This document shows, in pieces, positions 7,215 to 16,395 of a DNA stretch of 59,687 bases; position 1 is the stretch's first letter, and each line of letters starts with the position of its first letter. The translations under genes were made by a program, and so were the position numbers. The DNA comes from Shewanella waksmanii ATCC BAA-643 (GTDB taxonomy: Bacteria; Pseudomonadota; Gammaproteobacteria; Enterobacterales; Shewanellaceae): contig NZ_JAEH01000039.1 of assembly GCF_000518805.1 (NCBI RefSeq), positions 1 through 59,687 on the forward strand. Direction: 5' to 3'. A model generated the notes under the pieces. It made no database searches. It was given only the letters and a program-made list of their open reading frames with translations, and was not told where the DNA came from.

Positions 7215-9635
7215 CTAGCGGCAATAGCTAACTAGACGTCTTAAAGTATGGGCTGCGGCTATCACGTGTGGCTCTTGTTGTTGCAATAACTGCAGTAATT
7301 GGATGTCGATAGCGTCCGCTTGGGGCGAGCTTAGTGGTGGATGCTGGCACTGACTAGTGAGTCGCAAACCTATGTCAGTCACTTGACTCATTTGATTGGC
7401 TACCTCGTTAATATCTCCTAGGCGTGGGTGTTCAGCAATCAGCGTCAGCAGTGGTTGCTGATTAGCTTGCCATTGAAACAGTAACTGCTCCATGGCTGCC
7501 AGCGCCTGTTTAAGTGGTGCGTCTGCTTGTTGCAACTGCTGCTCAATGGCGATTAGGGGCAAGCTCTCTACTGCGAGGTAGTCAACAAAGTGATCTAGCG
7601 GTGCCTGCTGATGATACAAGTCTCGCTGATAGTTAATATGGTGGCGAGTATAGTAATGAGCAGGCTCTAGTGCTTGTGCCAAAATGTGTAATGGCTGGGC
7701 GTCGGCTGGCGTTGATTTTTCGCCAAGTAGTGCTTGCCAGCCCGCTTGCTGCAGCGCCTGATGCTGCAAACCAATAACCTCAGCGCCATAATGTTCCATG
7801 TCGGCAAGGCGCTGATACATGGCGGCTTCATCGGTTTGGTCTTTAGCTGACCAGAACCGCTCTGCAATGACATATAAACGTGGCCAGATGCGCACATCAA
7901 TGTTGTTGGCGGTAATGAGCTCAGCCCATATGGTTGCTTCTCCGCCAAGGGTATTGGTGAGGCTTAAAGGGTGAGTGGCAGGGGCTAAGTGCAGCTTGTC
8001 TTGCGCCAGTTGATTAGCATCTTTTTCGGCTGTCAGTTGTCCATTGATGGGGTAGTAACTGTTACCGATAAAAGCAAAACCAGTGGCGTTTTGATGGTCA
8101 GCTAAATCCAACTCAAAAGCCACCGGCCCCATCCAAGTGTCGAGTGTCAACGCCACATTTGTACCTTGCTGGCTGACACTCACTTGGCGGCTAAACTTGT
8201 CATTAAGACGCACATAGGCACTCGGGCTATCGGCGGCTATCAGTAGCCCAACGCTTACCGCGCTGCCCTTTAACCTTGGGATAGTAAGCTGCCAATATTG
8301 CGCTTGCTGTTGCGGCGCAAATTTAGGCATGGCGAACGGGGTGCGTGGTGTCAATTCATTACGATAATGGTAACTAGAGTACTGCGGCTGATCGATGTAA
8401 AAGCCCGTTGATAATAATCCGGGGTGACCCGCAGCGGTGATCTTGGCTAATGAGTCCATGCCTCGCCAGGATTGTACCAGCGTATCTTTAGGTAACTGCG
8501 GGTGAAATACTTCATCCCAACCCATCATTTTGCGTTGATGTTTCGCTAAAATTTTGCTGATACGCTGGTTAAAATAGGCATGCAAATCTTCGCCTTCTTC
8601 GAAGTCATTGTCATGCATAAACGCAACAATGTTAGGGTTATTCAACCACTGTGTGGGTGGTACTTCATCGCCGCCTATATGCAGATAGGGATCGGGAAAT
8701 ATTGCCGCTAGTTCTGCGACGAGTTTATCGACAAATTGATAAACATCCGGGTTGGTGGGGTCAAGGATAGGTTCAAACACCCCCCAATGGCGCTCCATCT
8801 CGTAGGGGCCCGGTTGGCTCATTAGTTCTGGATAGGCCACGGCAATAGCTGAAGCATGGCCAGGAACATCCATTTCAGGTACGACTCTAATACCATGCGC
8901 GGCTGCGTAGGCGACAATCTCTTGCAGTTGCTGCTGACTATAAAACTCACCGTCGGCTGCGAGTTGTGTCAGTTTAGGGTAGTGTCTTGATTCAAATCGC
9001 CAGCCTTGGTCGTCGGTTAAGTGCCAATGTAATACGTTAAGTTTGGCTGAGGCCATACCGTCAATTTGACGCTTAATAGTGTCGATAGGCATAAAATGAC
9101 GGGCACTATCTATCAGTAATCCGCGCCAAGGATAGCGAGGTGCATCTTCTATCTGCAACCCTTGAATTGTCATGAGGTTACGCTGGGGATACAGCCATTG
9201 ACTGAGTGTGCTTAGGCCATGGTTGACTCCGAGCTCATTGGCAGCGCTTATTTGGATTTGTTGTTGGTTAATGTTAAGCGTGTAGCTTTCGTCATCGCCG
9301 AGTTTCACCGGCCGATGAGCCTGACTTGTCTGTTGAGTTATCAGCAGTTGTGCTTGGTCTTTCGCAACCTGTGTCAATTGCACAGGGCGCTGCAATGCCG
9401 CTGACAGTTGCTTGGTGAGTTTGAGCGTTAACGCTTGTTGTTGCTGTGCAGATAAGCCCACGCTTGCCCAGTTGATGGTATCGCCGAGTTTTAGCTGTGC
9501 TGTGGTGACTGTCATCGATTTTGGTTGCGGCATCAAGCTTGCTGCGGGAGATATCTCTGCAGGCATCGCAGCTGCATGGATTGGCAGTGCCAGTATTGAA
9601 ACTAGTACGCCAATAGTGAATATTGCTAGGTTCAT
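7215..9635 (-). CDS. Secreted GH20 beta-N-acetylhexosaminidase
   Basis: This 806-residue exported glycoside hydrolase should remove terminal N-acetylglucosamine from chitooligosaccharides. It has a signal peptide (about 1-24, ending I-H-A-A-A), a GH20b domain at about 30-135 and a TIM-barrel catalytic domain from about 140. The catalytic Asp-Glu pair lies in HIGGDEVPP, and R-G-L-L-I-D-S-A-R-H-F-M and H-W-H-L-T-D-D-Q-G-W are typical of the family. The ATG at 9635 is preferred over 9674 because AAGAGAG precedes it and it starts the signal peptide. It is the last gene of the seven-gene operon. The context suggests substrates carrying a terminal oxidised sugar, for example the acid form of chitobiose, but that is inference. 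Confidence 0.9.
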   Translation of the reverse strand: MNLAIFTIGVLVSILALPIHAAAMPAEISPAASLMPQPKSMTVTTAQLKLGDTINWASVGLSAQQQQALTLKLTKQLSAALQRPVQLTQVAKDQAQLLITQQTSQAHRPVKLGDDESYTLNINQQQIQISAANELGVNHGLSTLSQWLYPQRNLMTIQGLQIEDAPRYPWRGLLIDSARHFMPIDTIKRQIDGMASAKLNVLHWHLTDDQGWRFESRHYPKLTQLAADGEFYSQQQLQEIVAYAAAHGIRVVPEMDVPGHASAIAVAYPELMSQPGPYEMERHWGVFEPILDPTNPDVYQFVDKLVAELAAIFPDPYLHIGGDEVPPTQWLNNPNIVAFMHDNDFEEGEDLHAYFNQRISKILAKHQRKMMGWDEVFHPQLPKDTLVQSWRGMDSLAKITAAGHPGLLSTGFYIDQPQYSSYHYRNELTPRTPFAMPKFAPQQQAQYWQLTIPRLKGSAVSVGLLIAADSPSAYVRLNDKFSRQVSVSQQGTNVALTLDTWMGPVAFELDLADHQNATGFAFIGNSYYPINGQLTAEKDANQLAQDKLHLAPATHPLSLTNTLGGEATIWAELITANNIDVRIWPRLYVIAERFWSAKDQTDEAAMYQRLADMEHYGAEVIGLQHQALQQAGWQALLGEKSTPADAQPLHILAQALEPAHYYTRHHINYQRDLYHQQAPLDHFVDYLAVESLPLIAIEQQLQQADAPLKQALAAMEQLLFQWQANQQPLLTLIAEHPRLGDINEVANQMSQVTDIGLRLTSQCQHPPLSSPQADAIDIQLLQLLQQQEPHVIAAAHTLRRLVSYCR

Positions 9636-9673
9636 GAGTAACTCTCTTGTACGTCGTTTAATGGGGATAAGCA

Positions 9674-10597
9674 TTAGGAATTTACCGTCATGAGATCTTG
9701 CATGGCGGCACTGGGGATTATCGCGCCAGGGTATTGAATCACTCTGCCAGCCAAGCGGTGGGCAAATTGCGCCGCTTGCTGCACAGGCAGTTGCTTGAGG
9801 CGTTGACTAAGGTAACCGGCGGCGAAAGCATCTCCAGCAGCGCAGGTATCCACCACGTCACTCATCTTGTCAGTGGCAATGGTTTCTTGGCCGTTGGCGG
9901 TAATGACCACACAGGGCTCACCGCCTTGCTTGATCACCACTTCAGGGATCTGCATTGCCTGAGTGCGGGCGATGATCTGCGCTAGGTTTTGCTCGCCATA
10001 TAGCAAATACTCATCTTGATCGGTTAACAGGGCGATATCAGTCAATTGCATGATTTGATGGTAATAATGCCGCACATGACTATGCTGCCATAATACCGGG
10101 CGATAGTTGTTGTCGAAGACGAGCTTGCCACCTTGTTGTTTAAAGTCGGCGATACAACTTAATAAACGGTTTTTAGCCAGATCGTTCAGGATCGCTAAAC
10201 TGATCCCGCTTAAGTAAAGGTAGTCAATCTGGCCGCTGCGCAAGCACTGCTCAAGAGGGGTATCGGCTTCGTTAAAATAAGCGGTGGCAGCGCTATCGGC
10301 ACGCTGGTAGCTAAACTGGCGTTCGCCATGGGTATCAAGTTGGATTTGATAGCGGCCGGGCTTTTTATCGCTTAAGCGGGTGACCAGTTGTGTGTCTAAA
10401 CCTTCATGGCACCAAGCGTTCAGTAATCGTTGGCTGTCATCATCAGTACCTAGTGCAGTCGCATAGGCGACATTGATGTTATTAGCGCTTACTCGGCGTA
10501 AGTAAACGGCGCTATTTAGGGTGTCGCCGCCATAGCTAAACAATCCACAAGGTTCGCCTTCTAACATGCACTCGCCAAAGAACACAATTTGAGTCAT
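9674..10597 (-). CDS. kdgK: PfkB-family sugar kinase, probable 2-keto-3-deoxygluconate kinase
   Basis: The product is a 307-residue ribokinase-fold enzyme that would phosphorylate 2-keto-3-deoxygluconate to KDG-6-phosphate, which enters the Entner-Doudoroff aldolase step. Signatures are the N-terminal GECMLE, the GGDTLNSAVYLRR substrate lid, YLSGISLAIL, DNNYRPVLW and the C-terminal anion hole DTCAAGDAFAAGYL with the catalytic Asp. Its start codon overlaps the stop of the symporter gene (ATGA), showing translational coupling. A long 5' extension of the frame lies inside the symporter gene and is not used. No KDPG aldolase gene is in the window. Confidence 0.85.
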   Translation of the reverse strand: MTQIVFFGECMLEGEPCGLFSYGGDTLNSAVYLRRVSANNINVAYATALGTDDDSQRLLNAWCHEGLDTQLVTRLSDKKPGRYQIQLDTHGERQFSYQRADSAATAYFNEADTPLEQCLRSGQIDYLYLSGISLAILNDLAKNRLLSCIADFKQQGGKLVFDNNYRPVLWQHSHVRHYYHQIMQLTDIALLTDQDEYLLYGEQNLAQIIARTQAMQIPEVVIKQGGEPCVVITANGQETIATDKMSDVVDTCAAGDAFAAGYLSQRLKQLPVQQAAQFAHRLAGRVIQYPGAIIPSAAMQDLMTVNS

Positions 10598-12051
10598 GAC
10601 GCCTGTTCCTGTTCCATTTGCTCTCGTTGCTGGCTGAGAATGGCCAAGGCTTGTGCTTGGCTGACACCGCAAGCTGGCGTACATAGGCTGACGATGATGC
10701 CGCCGAGTAATGCTGCTATAAGCGATGGTAAAATTGGGTTGCCCCAGAAGCTAAGCCAATGTGGAATTTGGGTAACCACAATGGCGGTTAGGCTGCCCAA
10801 AATGAGGCTGGCCATGGCTCCTTGCCAATTAAAGCGCTGCCAGAAACGGCCAAGAATAGAGCAGCTACATAAGCCTGACATGAGTACCGCAATCATGGTG
10901 GTGATATAACTGATAATGTTATCTGAGCTCAGGGCCAGTAGTAGGGCCAAAGCAATGGTCATCGCTAATGCGATGCGTGAAAGTAACACCACCTGATTGG
11001 GGGTAGGCATTTGCCCTCTACCTAAATAGTACAGATCTCGCAGTACCACGCTCACCGCGGCAATGGCATCTGAGCTGGCGCTGGACATGGTGGCAGAGAT
11101 ACCTGCGATCACAATTAACGCACCTAGCCACAATGGCATGATGTTGAGCGCAATATGCGGGAAAGCGAAAGAGGCGTTGTTAAGTTCAGGGCTGGTGGCA
11201 AATGCCGCCATGCCGATAATGGCCGGAATGAAAGAGAAAAACAGGTACAAAATGCCGGAATAGGTAAAGGATTTTCGAATAGAGCTGACATCGCGACCCG
11301 AATAAATACGTTGTCTAAATGAAGGAGTAGCTAATACGCCAACCATCACAGCAGCGGCTAACGACAGCGCCGGAATGATGCCGATTTTTTCGGTGGCAAA
11401 TAGTGACAAATTCTCTAATGGCTGCGCGGCAAGCATGGGCTGCCAGCCGCCAATAAAGTGAATGGAAAACAGTGCCATGAGGATAAAGCCTGAAAACAAA
11501 ATTAGCGCTTGAATGGCATCGGTCCACACCACTGCGGTGTAACCACCAATAATCACATATAGAGTAAAACTGAGGGCGACAATGACCTTGGCCCAGCCAA
11601 TGTCGATATCCATCAGCCACGCGAGATACATGCCGCCGCCAATAATATGCGCGCCCAACCAGCCGATACTGGCAATAAAAATGATCACAGCAATGAGATT
11701 TTTGATCTGCACTTTGGCGCCCACATAGTAGGCAAGCTCCTCGCTCATGGTCATAAACTTTAGTTGGCGTATTGGTGCAAAAAGCCAAGCCAACAATAAG
11801 ATACCTACTGCGCCGCCCAAACCATATAAAGTGCCAGCCCAGCCATTGTTATAGGCAAACCCGACCGCCCCCATGGATGAACCTGTGCCCACCATGGTTG
11901 CCACTGTGGTGCCTAGCGTTAGTAGTAGAGGTAAATTGCGCCCGCCCAATAAAAATTGCTCGCCACCGCGCTGTTTGCGAGTGACAAACCAACCGATGAA
12001 AATCATCACCGCGATATAGGCAGCGAATGACCAGATAAACATGATTTCCAT
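10594..12051 (-). CDS. Sodium:solute symporter (SSS family)
   Basis: This 485-residue inner-membrane protein has about 13 hydrophobic segments and belongs to the sodium/solute symporter family. Glycine-rich helix 1 region (GGRNLPLLLTLGTTVATMVGTGSS) and the conserved G-G-Y-T-A-V-V-W-T-D-A-I-Q motif are visible. It would import a small acidic or amino-sugar solute by sodium cotransport. The operon points to N-acetylglucosaminate or a related N-acyl amino acid as the solute, but specificity cannot be read from sequence. It lies 64 bases downstream of the RidA gene, with no terminator between. Confidence 0.88.
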   Translation of the reverse strand: MEIMFIWSFAAYIAVMIFIGWFVTRKQRGGEQFLLGGRNLPLLLTLGTTVATMVGTGSSMGAVGFAYNNGWAGTLYGLGGAVGILLLAWLFAPIRQLKFMTMSEELAYYVGAKVQIKNLIAVIIFIASIGWLGAHIIGGGMYLAWLMDIDIGWAKVIVALSFTLYVIIGGYTAVVWTDAIQALILFSGFILMALFSIHFIGGWQPMLAAQPLENLSLFATEKIGIIPALSLAAAVMVGVLATPSFRQRIYSGRDVSSIRKSFTYSGILYLFFSFIPAIIGMAAFATSPELNNASFAFPHIALNIMPLWLGALIVIAGISATMSSASSDAIAAVSVVLRDLYYLGRGQMPTPNQVVLLSRIALAMTIALALLLALSSDNIISYITTMIAVLMSGLCSCSILGRFWQRFNWQGAMASLILGSLTAIVVTQIPHWLSFWGNPILPSLIAALLGGIIVSLCTPACGVSQAQALAILSQQREQMEQEQAS

Positions 12052-12115
12052 ACTTGATTACCTTTAGGTTTTCTTATTGTTGATGGATAAAGTTATTGGA
12101 CGAACATAGTGGTCA

Positions 12116-12502
12116 TTACGCCTGCTTAAAGCAGCGCACGTCGACTTCGACCTTACAATCGACCACTAAATCAGCCACCATGCAGATCCGTGCGGGTGGG
12201 TTATCACCGAAAAATTGCTTAAACACTTTATTGAACGATTGGAAATAACGGGCGTCAGTTAACACCACGGTAACGTGCACCACATCTTCTGCGCTATAGC
12301 CCGCTTCGCGCATGATTTCAAAACAGTTTTCAATGGCAATAGTGGACTGTTCAATAATGCCACCTTCAACCACTTCGCCATCACGCATTGGGGTTTGTCC
12401 AGAAACCATTAACCAGCCACCGGCTTCCACTGCGCGAGAAAAGGGCAGATGCTGTCCGCCTGTGCCAACGCCACCTTCGGTGCCAAAACGGGTAATTGTC
12501 AT
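12116..12502 (-). CDS. RidA/YjgF-family imine deaminase
   Basis: The 128-residue protein is a RidA-family trimer subunit, which hydrolyses reactive enamines and imines made by PLP enzymes. The substrate-binding arginine is in the conserved P-A-R-I-C-M-V near residue 105, and G-x-G-G-x-H-L-P-F-S-x-A-V lies at the N-terminus. Its ATG overlaps the stop of the amidohydrolase gene (ATGA). Presence in the same transcript as a PLP-dependent lyase fits clearing the imine that lyase releases on its way to the keto acid. Confidence 0.88.
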   Translation of the reverse strand: MTITRFGTEGGVGTGGQHLPFSRAVEAGGWLMVSGQTPMRDGEVVEGGIIEQSTIAIENCFEIMREAGYSAEDVVHVTVVLTDARYFQSFNKVFKQFFGDNPPARICMVADLVVDCKVEVDVRCFKQA

Positions 12503-14022
12503 TGTGTACTCCTTGATGCTTGTGAGCGCGGCAAAATGGCAGCGCTGTCATTTTTTGGGTTAGTAAAAGATCGTGTTAGTAGTTGTCCCGCCCCCACTTG
12601 CAATGCACCTTGTGCTTGCTGGTAGCTTAGCTGGCCATTGACCCAGACTTGCTCGATACCGGTCGCCGCCTGTTTGGGGTTTTCGTAGCTGGCGCTGTCG
12701 TTGACGGTTTCGGGATTGAACAGCACTAAGTCAGCAAAATAACCCGCGGCAATCTTGCCTCGTTGAGCCAAGTTAAACTGGCTGGCGGCTAGGCCGGTCA
12801 TTTTGTAGATGGCTTCAGATAGTCCGAAACACTGCTTTTCGCGCACATAGTGACCCAATACGCGTGGAAAGGTGCCCCAAAGACGCGGATGAGGGTGCGG
12901 ATCGCAGGGCAACCCATCTGAGCCAACCATAGTGGTTGGTTGCGACAAAATATGGCTGACATCGTCATCACTCATGCAGTGGTAAACCGCACCTGCAGGC
13001 TGCAATCGTTTTGCACTCTCGGTGAGTGATAATTGCCAAGTGTGGGCGATATCGGCGAGGTTTTGCCCGGCCATTTCTGGGTGTGGGGTTGACCATGTGA
13101 TGAAGATGTCAAAATCGTCAGTCACTTGATTGAGATCTAAGGTGCTTGAACTGGCAGTATAAGGATAACAGTCACAGCTCACCTGCTGGTGTTGCTGCGC
13201 GTGGGCCAAATGCGCCACGATTTCTGGTGCACGTCCCCAGTTATCGACACCAGCACATTTAAGGTGCGAAATGACCACCGGCACCTGGGCGGCTTTGCCG
13301 AGATCAAAAGCTTCGGTCATGGCATCGAGAATACCCGCAAACTCAGTGCGTAAATGGGTGGTGTAGATTGCGCCATAGTCGGCTAAATCTTGACTGATAT
13401 AGTGCACTTCTGCCGCGCTGGCCGCTTGTGCATTATGATAGGCAAGCCCCGTACTAAAGCCGAGCGCCCCTTGGCTGAGCGCTAAATTGAGCTGGGCGCG
13501 CATCTGCTGCATCTGCTCAGGTGTAGCACATTGAGTTAAATCATCCATTGCCTGCCAGCGCAGCGTAGTATGGCCGACCAACGCGCCAACATTCACAGCA
13601 GGCTGTGCCTTGGCAATGGCATTGGCATAATCAGCAAACGTGGCGTAAGTAAAAGCGTGATTGTCGCCAAGTAGATTAATTGGGTCCGGCAACGGTTCAT
13701 CGTTAGCCAGTGCCGGACTTGCACTGATACCACAGTTGCCAACAATGACACTGGTGACCCCTTGAGATAACTTGCTCTGCATGGGTTTATCGCGCATGAC
13801 TGCAAGGTCGTCATGGGTATGAACATCTATAAAACCTGGGGCTAGCGCTAAACCGTGGGCCGCAATAACTTGCGCAATTTGCAGATGCTCACAACAGCCA
13901 ACATGGACAATCTGATCACCACAAATGGCAACATCAGTGTTTATTGGCGCAGCGCCGGTACCATCGAAAACTTGGGCACCTTGGATAACCGTAATAGCGG
14001 CAGGCTTAACCTGGGTTACCAT
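12499..14022 (-). CDS. D-aminoacylase-type amidohydrolase, probable N-acetylglucosaminate deacetylase
   Basis: The product is 507 residues from the ATG at 14022, four bases after the RpiR gene. It is a zinc amidohydrolase of the N-acyl-D-amino-acid deacylase branch. The metal-binding pattern is G-F-I-D-V-H-T-H-D-D near residue 60, with V-I-V-G-N-C-G, a later I-S-H-L-K-C-A-G and M-V-G-S-D-G motif. It cleaves an acyl group, usually acetyl, from a D-configured amino acid. Between a GH20 hexosaminidase, a PLP lyase and a KDG kinase, N-acetyl-D-glucosaminate is the most coherent substrate; ordinary N-acyl-D-amino acids remain an alternative. A 43-residue in-frame extension upstream overlaps the RpiR gene and is discarded. 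Confidence 0.85.
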   Translation of the reverse strand: MVTQVKPAAITVIQGAQVFDGTGAAPINTDVAICGDQIVHVGCCEHLQIAQVIAAHGLALAPGFIDVHTHDDLAVMRDKPMQSKLSQGVTSVIVGNCGISASPALANDEPLPDPINLLGDNHAFTYATFADYANAIAKAQPAVNVGALVGHTTLRWQAMDDLTQCATPEQMQQMRAQLNLALSQGALGFSTGLAYHNAQAASAAEVHYISQDLADYGAIYTTHLRTEFAGILDAMTEAFDLGKAAQVPVVISHLKCAGVDNWGRAPEIVAHLAHAQQHQQVSCDCYPYTASSSTLDLNQVTDDFDIFITWSTPHPEMAGQNLADIAHTWQLSLTESAKRLQPAGAVYHCMSDDDVSHILSQPTTMVGSDGLPCDPHPHPRLWGTFPRVLGHYVREKQCFGLSEAIYKMTGLAASQFNLAQRGKIAAGYFADLVLFNPETVNDSASYENPKQAATGIEQVWVNGQLSYQQAQGALQVGAGQLLTRSFTNPKNDSAAILPRSQASRSTQ

Positions 14023-14026
14023 AGCG

Positions 14027-14902
14027 CTAATCTCCCAGCGGTAAGCGACCATCGTTTTGGCGATGATCATCAAGGTGCAGTTTAATCCGGCGTAGCTTCT
14101 CGCGGGACTTACGTTGGTTGATGACCGCGACTTCACTGGCCAAAATATCAATAGCCGCCAGCATCACGTAGCGTGATGAGCTGGGCTTGAAAATGTAGTC
14201 GCTTTCATCGGTTTCAATCGGCAGGTGGACATCGGCCAACTCTGCTAATGGCCCCTGTGGGCAAATGGCAATCACTTTGGCGCCATATTCTTTGGCAATG
14301 GTGGCACTGTGCTGTACATCGGGGCTCACGCCACCTAATGACAAACATAGAATCACATCCTGTTTTTCAACGGTGGCGGTGGCCATACGCATCAACATAG
14401 GATCGCTATAGGCATTGCTCATCACTTCGAGTCTAAATAGTCTGTGGTGGCACTCTTGCGCCATGATGCTACTGCCGCCGCCCACCCCTAAGATCAGCAA
14501 TTGTCTGGCTTGGGTGACGAGCTGACAGGCCGTTTGAATGCTCTGCTCTTCAATCAATCCTGCGTTACGAGACAGTGCATCGTGAATAGATTGGTAGATG
14601 GCGGGGATGTCTTTTTTTTCTACCTTAGTGTCTGAGGTGAAGCGCTCGCCCACAGCACTCGATTGGGCCAACTTGAACTTTAAGTCGCGTACATTAATAC
14701 AATCTAGCGCCTTGGCCAGCCGGGTAATACTGGCATGACTGACTTGTATTTTGTCGGCCAGCTCGCCTATGGGGGCGTGCGCGGCATAATTAAGATTAGC
14801 GAGAATAAACTGCGCGACCTTTTGCTCTGAGGGTCTCAGTGCTGGTAGTCGCTGTTTAATGCAACTAACAATGTCCATGCGGTGGTCGGTTGTGGTTGTC
14901 AT
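14027..14902 (-). CDS. RpiR-family transcriptional regulator with SIS domain
   Basis: The 291-residue regulator has an N-terminal RpiR helix-turn-helix (about 10-85, with S-H-A-S-I-T-R-L-A-K-A-L) and a C-terminal SIS sugar-phosphate-binding domain (about 125-260). The SIS motifs include G-V-G-G-G-S-S and S-L-G-G-V-S-P-D. It probably senses a phosphorylated sugar acid, such as KDG-6-phosphate, and controls its own operon. The start overlaps the stop of the upstream PLP-lyase gene by one base (TAATG). Three palindromes in the divergent promoter (16219-16286) are candidate binding sites. Confidence 0.87.
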   Translation of the reverse strand: MTTTTDHRMDIVSCIKQRLPALRPSEQKVAQFILANLNYAAHAPIGELADKIQVSHASITRLAKALDCINVRDLKFKLAQSSAVGERFTSDTKVEKKDIPAIYQSIHDALSRNAGLIEEQSIQTACQLVTQARQLLILGVGGGSSIMAQECHHRLFRLEVMSNAYSDPMLMRMATATVEKQDVILCLSLGGVSPDVQHSATIAKEYGAKVIAICPQGPLAELADVHLPIETDESDYIFKPSSSRYVMLAAIDILASEVAVINQRKSREKLRRIKLHLDDHRQNDGRLPLGD

Positions 14903-16170
14903 TAGAAGTGAGTCTCAATAATTTGGTTAACACAATAGTTGTCATCTTCTATGCCGACAAAGCGCCACTTATCGAGTGTCAGACATGGGTGTGAAGTACT
15001 AAAGCAGATGAGATCGCCAACTTGGATATCACTGTCTTGGGGAACGCTCATCATGCAGTGTTGATCCATGATGCGTACCATCTTCCAGTTTTGATTCACT
15101 GGGGTTGGCGCACTTTGTTGTGGTCGATAATGCAGCTCAGGAGTGGGTAAGCCGGCGTCAAAGGCGGCATCACGTTTACCTAGGCCGATGATTGCCATGC
15201 CCGCTTCAGGGACCGATTGCACGTAGGCCCACAGTTGCAGACTGCTGGTTAGCTCGGCATTGATGTCACAGGCTAATGTGCTGCGAGCTAAGACTTGTTG
15301 CTGTGCATCTTGGTAGATGCCGGTATCGTGAATTAAGTAACATCCCGGGCGAATAATGGCGGTTAAGCGCTGCTCAGGATCGTGCTTTATCAGGTGCTGG
15401 CTAACAATGTCGTACCAAGCTGAGCCAGCGCCGGTAATGATAAAGTTTTTCTGCGGCGCGAGGCGTTTGGCTAACTGTTTTGCTAATTGCACACTTTGGT
15501 CAACAAACTCGCCAATATCGTTAGCCGCATTGTCTCCATGGATCACACCTTCATAAAAGGCGATTCCGGCCAAGTTTAGCGCCGATGATTGCGCGATAAA
15601 ATCGGCTAACTGGTGAGCTTGCTGGTGCTGACGAACTCCACAACGACCACCTGTCACCCCCAGCTCGATTAACACATTGACATTGAGGTTTAGCGGCGCA
15701 AAAAAATCGTTGATGGCGCCCAAATTAGCCAAACTATCAGCAAACACATACAACTGACCTTGGTGCTGACGTAGCACGTTAGCGACAATAGCAAAGTTAT
15801 GTAAGCCAACGAGTTGATTGGCCAAGATGATGTTTTGCACGCCCGCATGGTGGGCACTCACTATTTGTTGCGCGTTAGCAACGCTCATACCCCAAGCCCC
15901 ACTGGCTATTTGTGCTTGAAATAAAGCCGGTGCCATAGAAGTTTTGCCGTGAGGTGCAAGTTGTACGTGAGCGCTGTCGGCAAACGATTGCATCCATTGC
16001 AGGTTCTGCTCGATAGCACTGCGTTTGAGGGTGGCTGCCGGTAAACTCAACTGCTCTGCGAGGATCTGCCAACCTTGCGCCAATGTATTGAGGTCGCCCA
16101 GGCCTTTGTGAATACGATTTGGCGCATTGCCAGCGGCTTGCTGTGCCAAGTTTTGCGGGTCAAATTGCAT
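14902..16170 (-). CDS. PLP-dependent D-threonine aldolase/D-serine dehydratase-fold enzyme, probable D-glucosaminate ammonia-lyase
   Basis: The 422-residue enzyme belongs to the alanine-racemase-fold group that includes D-threonine aldolase and D-serine dehydratase. The PLP lysine is in L-A-P-H-G-K-T-S-M-A-P (about residue 77). A C-terminal metal-site type segment is seen with D-Q-H-C-M-M and S-T-S-H-P-C (His and Cys, about 361-395). D-glucosaminate dehydratase is known from this fold and gives 2-keto-3-deoxygluconate and ammonia, which fits the KDG kinase, deacetylase and RidA downstream. The ATG at 16170 is preferred over 16176 because AAGGG is eight bases away rather than two. It is the first gene of the operon. 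Confidence 0.8.
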   Translation of the reverse strand: MQFDPQNLAQQAAGNAPNRIHKGLGDLNTLAQGWQILAEQLSLPAATLKRSAIEQNLQWMQSFADSAHVQLAPHGKTSMAPALFQAQIASGAWGMSVANAQQIVSAHHAGVQNIILANQLVGLHNFAIVANVLRQHQGQLYVFADSLANLGAINDFFAPLNLNVNVLIELGVTGGRCGVRQHQQAHQLADFIAQSSALNLAGIAFYEGVIHGDNAANDIGEFVDQSVQLAKQLAKRLAPQKNFIITGAGSAWYDIVSQHLIKHDPEQRLTAIIRPGCYLIHDTGIYQDAQQQVLARSTLACDINAELTSSLQLWAYVQSVPEAGMAIIGLGKRDAAFDAGLPTPELHYRPQQSAPTPVNQNWKMVRIMDQHCMMSVPQDSDIQVGDLICFSTSHPCLTLDKWRFVGIEDDNYCVNQIIETHF

Positions 16171-16218
16171 CGACATATCCCTTGCTTATGGTGGCTCTCG
16201 CTGAGCAAATTATTGAGT

Positions 16219-16286
16219 TTTCAGCTGAAACAGGTTAGGTTTAGCTTATGTTATAAAATAACACAAAGCAATAACATTTGGTGTTA
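16219..16286. promoter_or_regulatory. Divergent promoter region with three palindromes, candidate RpiR operators
   Basis: TTTCAGCTGAAA (16219-16230) is a perfect 12-base palindrome. TGTTAT-AAA-ATAACA (16249-16263) is a perfect interrupted palindrome. TAACA-TTTGG-TGTTA (16272-16286) has the opposite arm order. They lie between the minus-strand operon and the plus-strand lactonase gene, where a shared regulator would bind. The recurring TGTTA/TAACA unit is seen directly; assignment to the RpiR protein is inference. Confidence 0.45.
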
Positions 16287-16395
16287 CTATGTAACTTAAT
16301 CAATGAGCGTCTATTAGCAATATCGGTTGTTTACGGGGTTATTTAGACTTAGAACAGCTGGCAATATCACTACAATCAAAGGGCAAATCACCACT

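Noticed and set aside
11315..11788. 157-residue frame inside the symporter gene
   Set aside because: It lies entirely in another frame of a clear membrane transporter gene and has no family features or ribosome binding site.
12499..14151. Longer amidohydrolase start at 14151
   Set aside because: The extra 43 residues overlap the RpiR gene and are not like the family. ATG at 14022 has a ribosome binding site and starts at the expected position.
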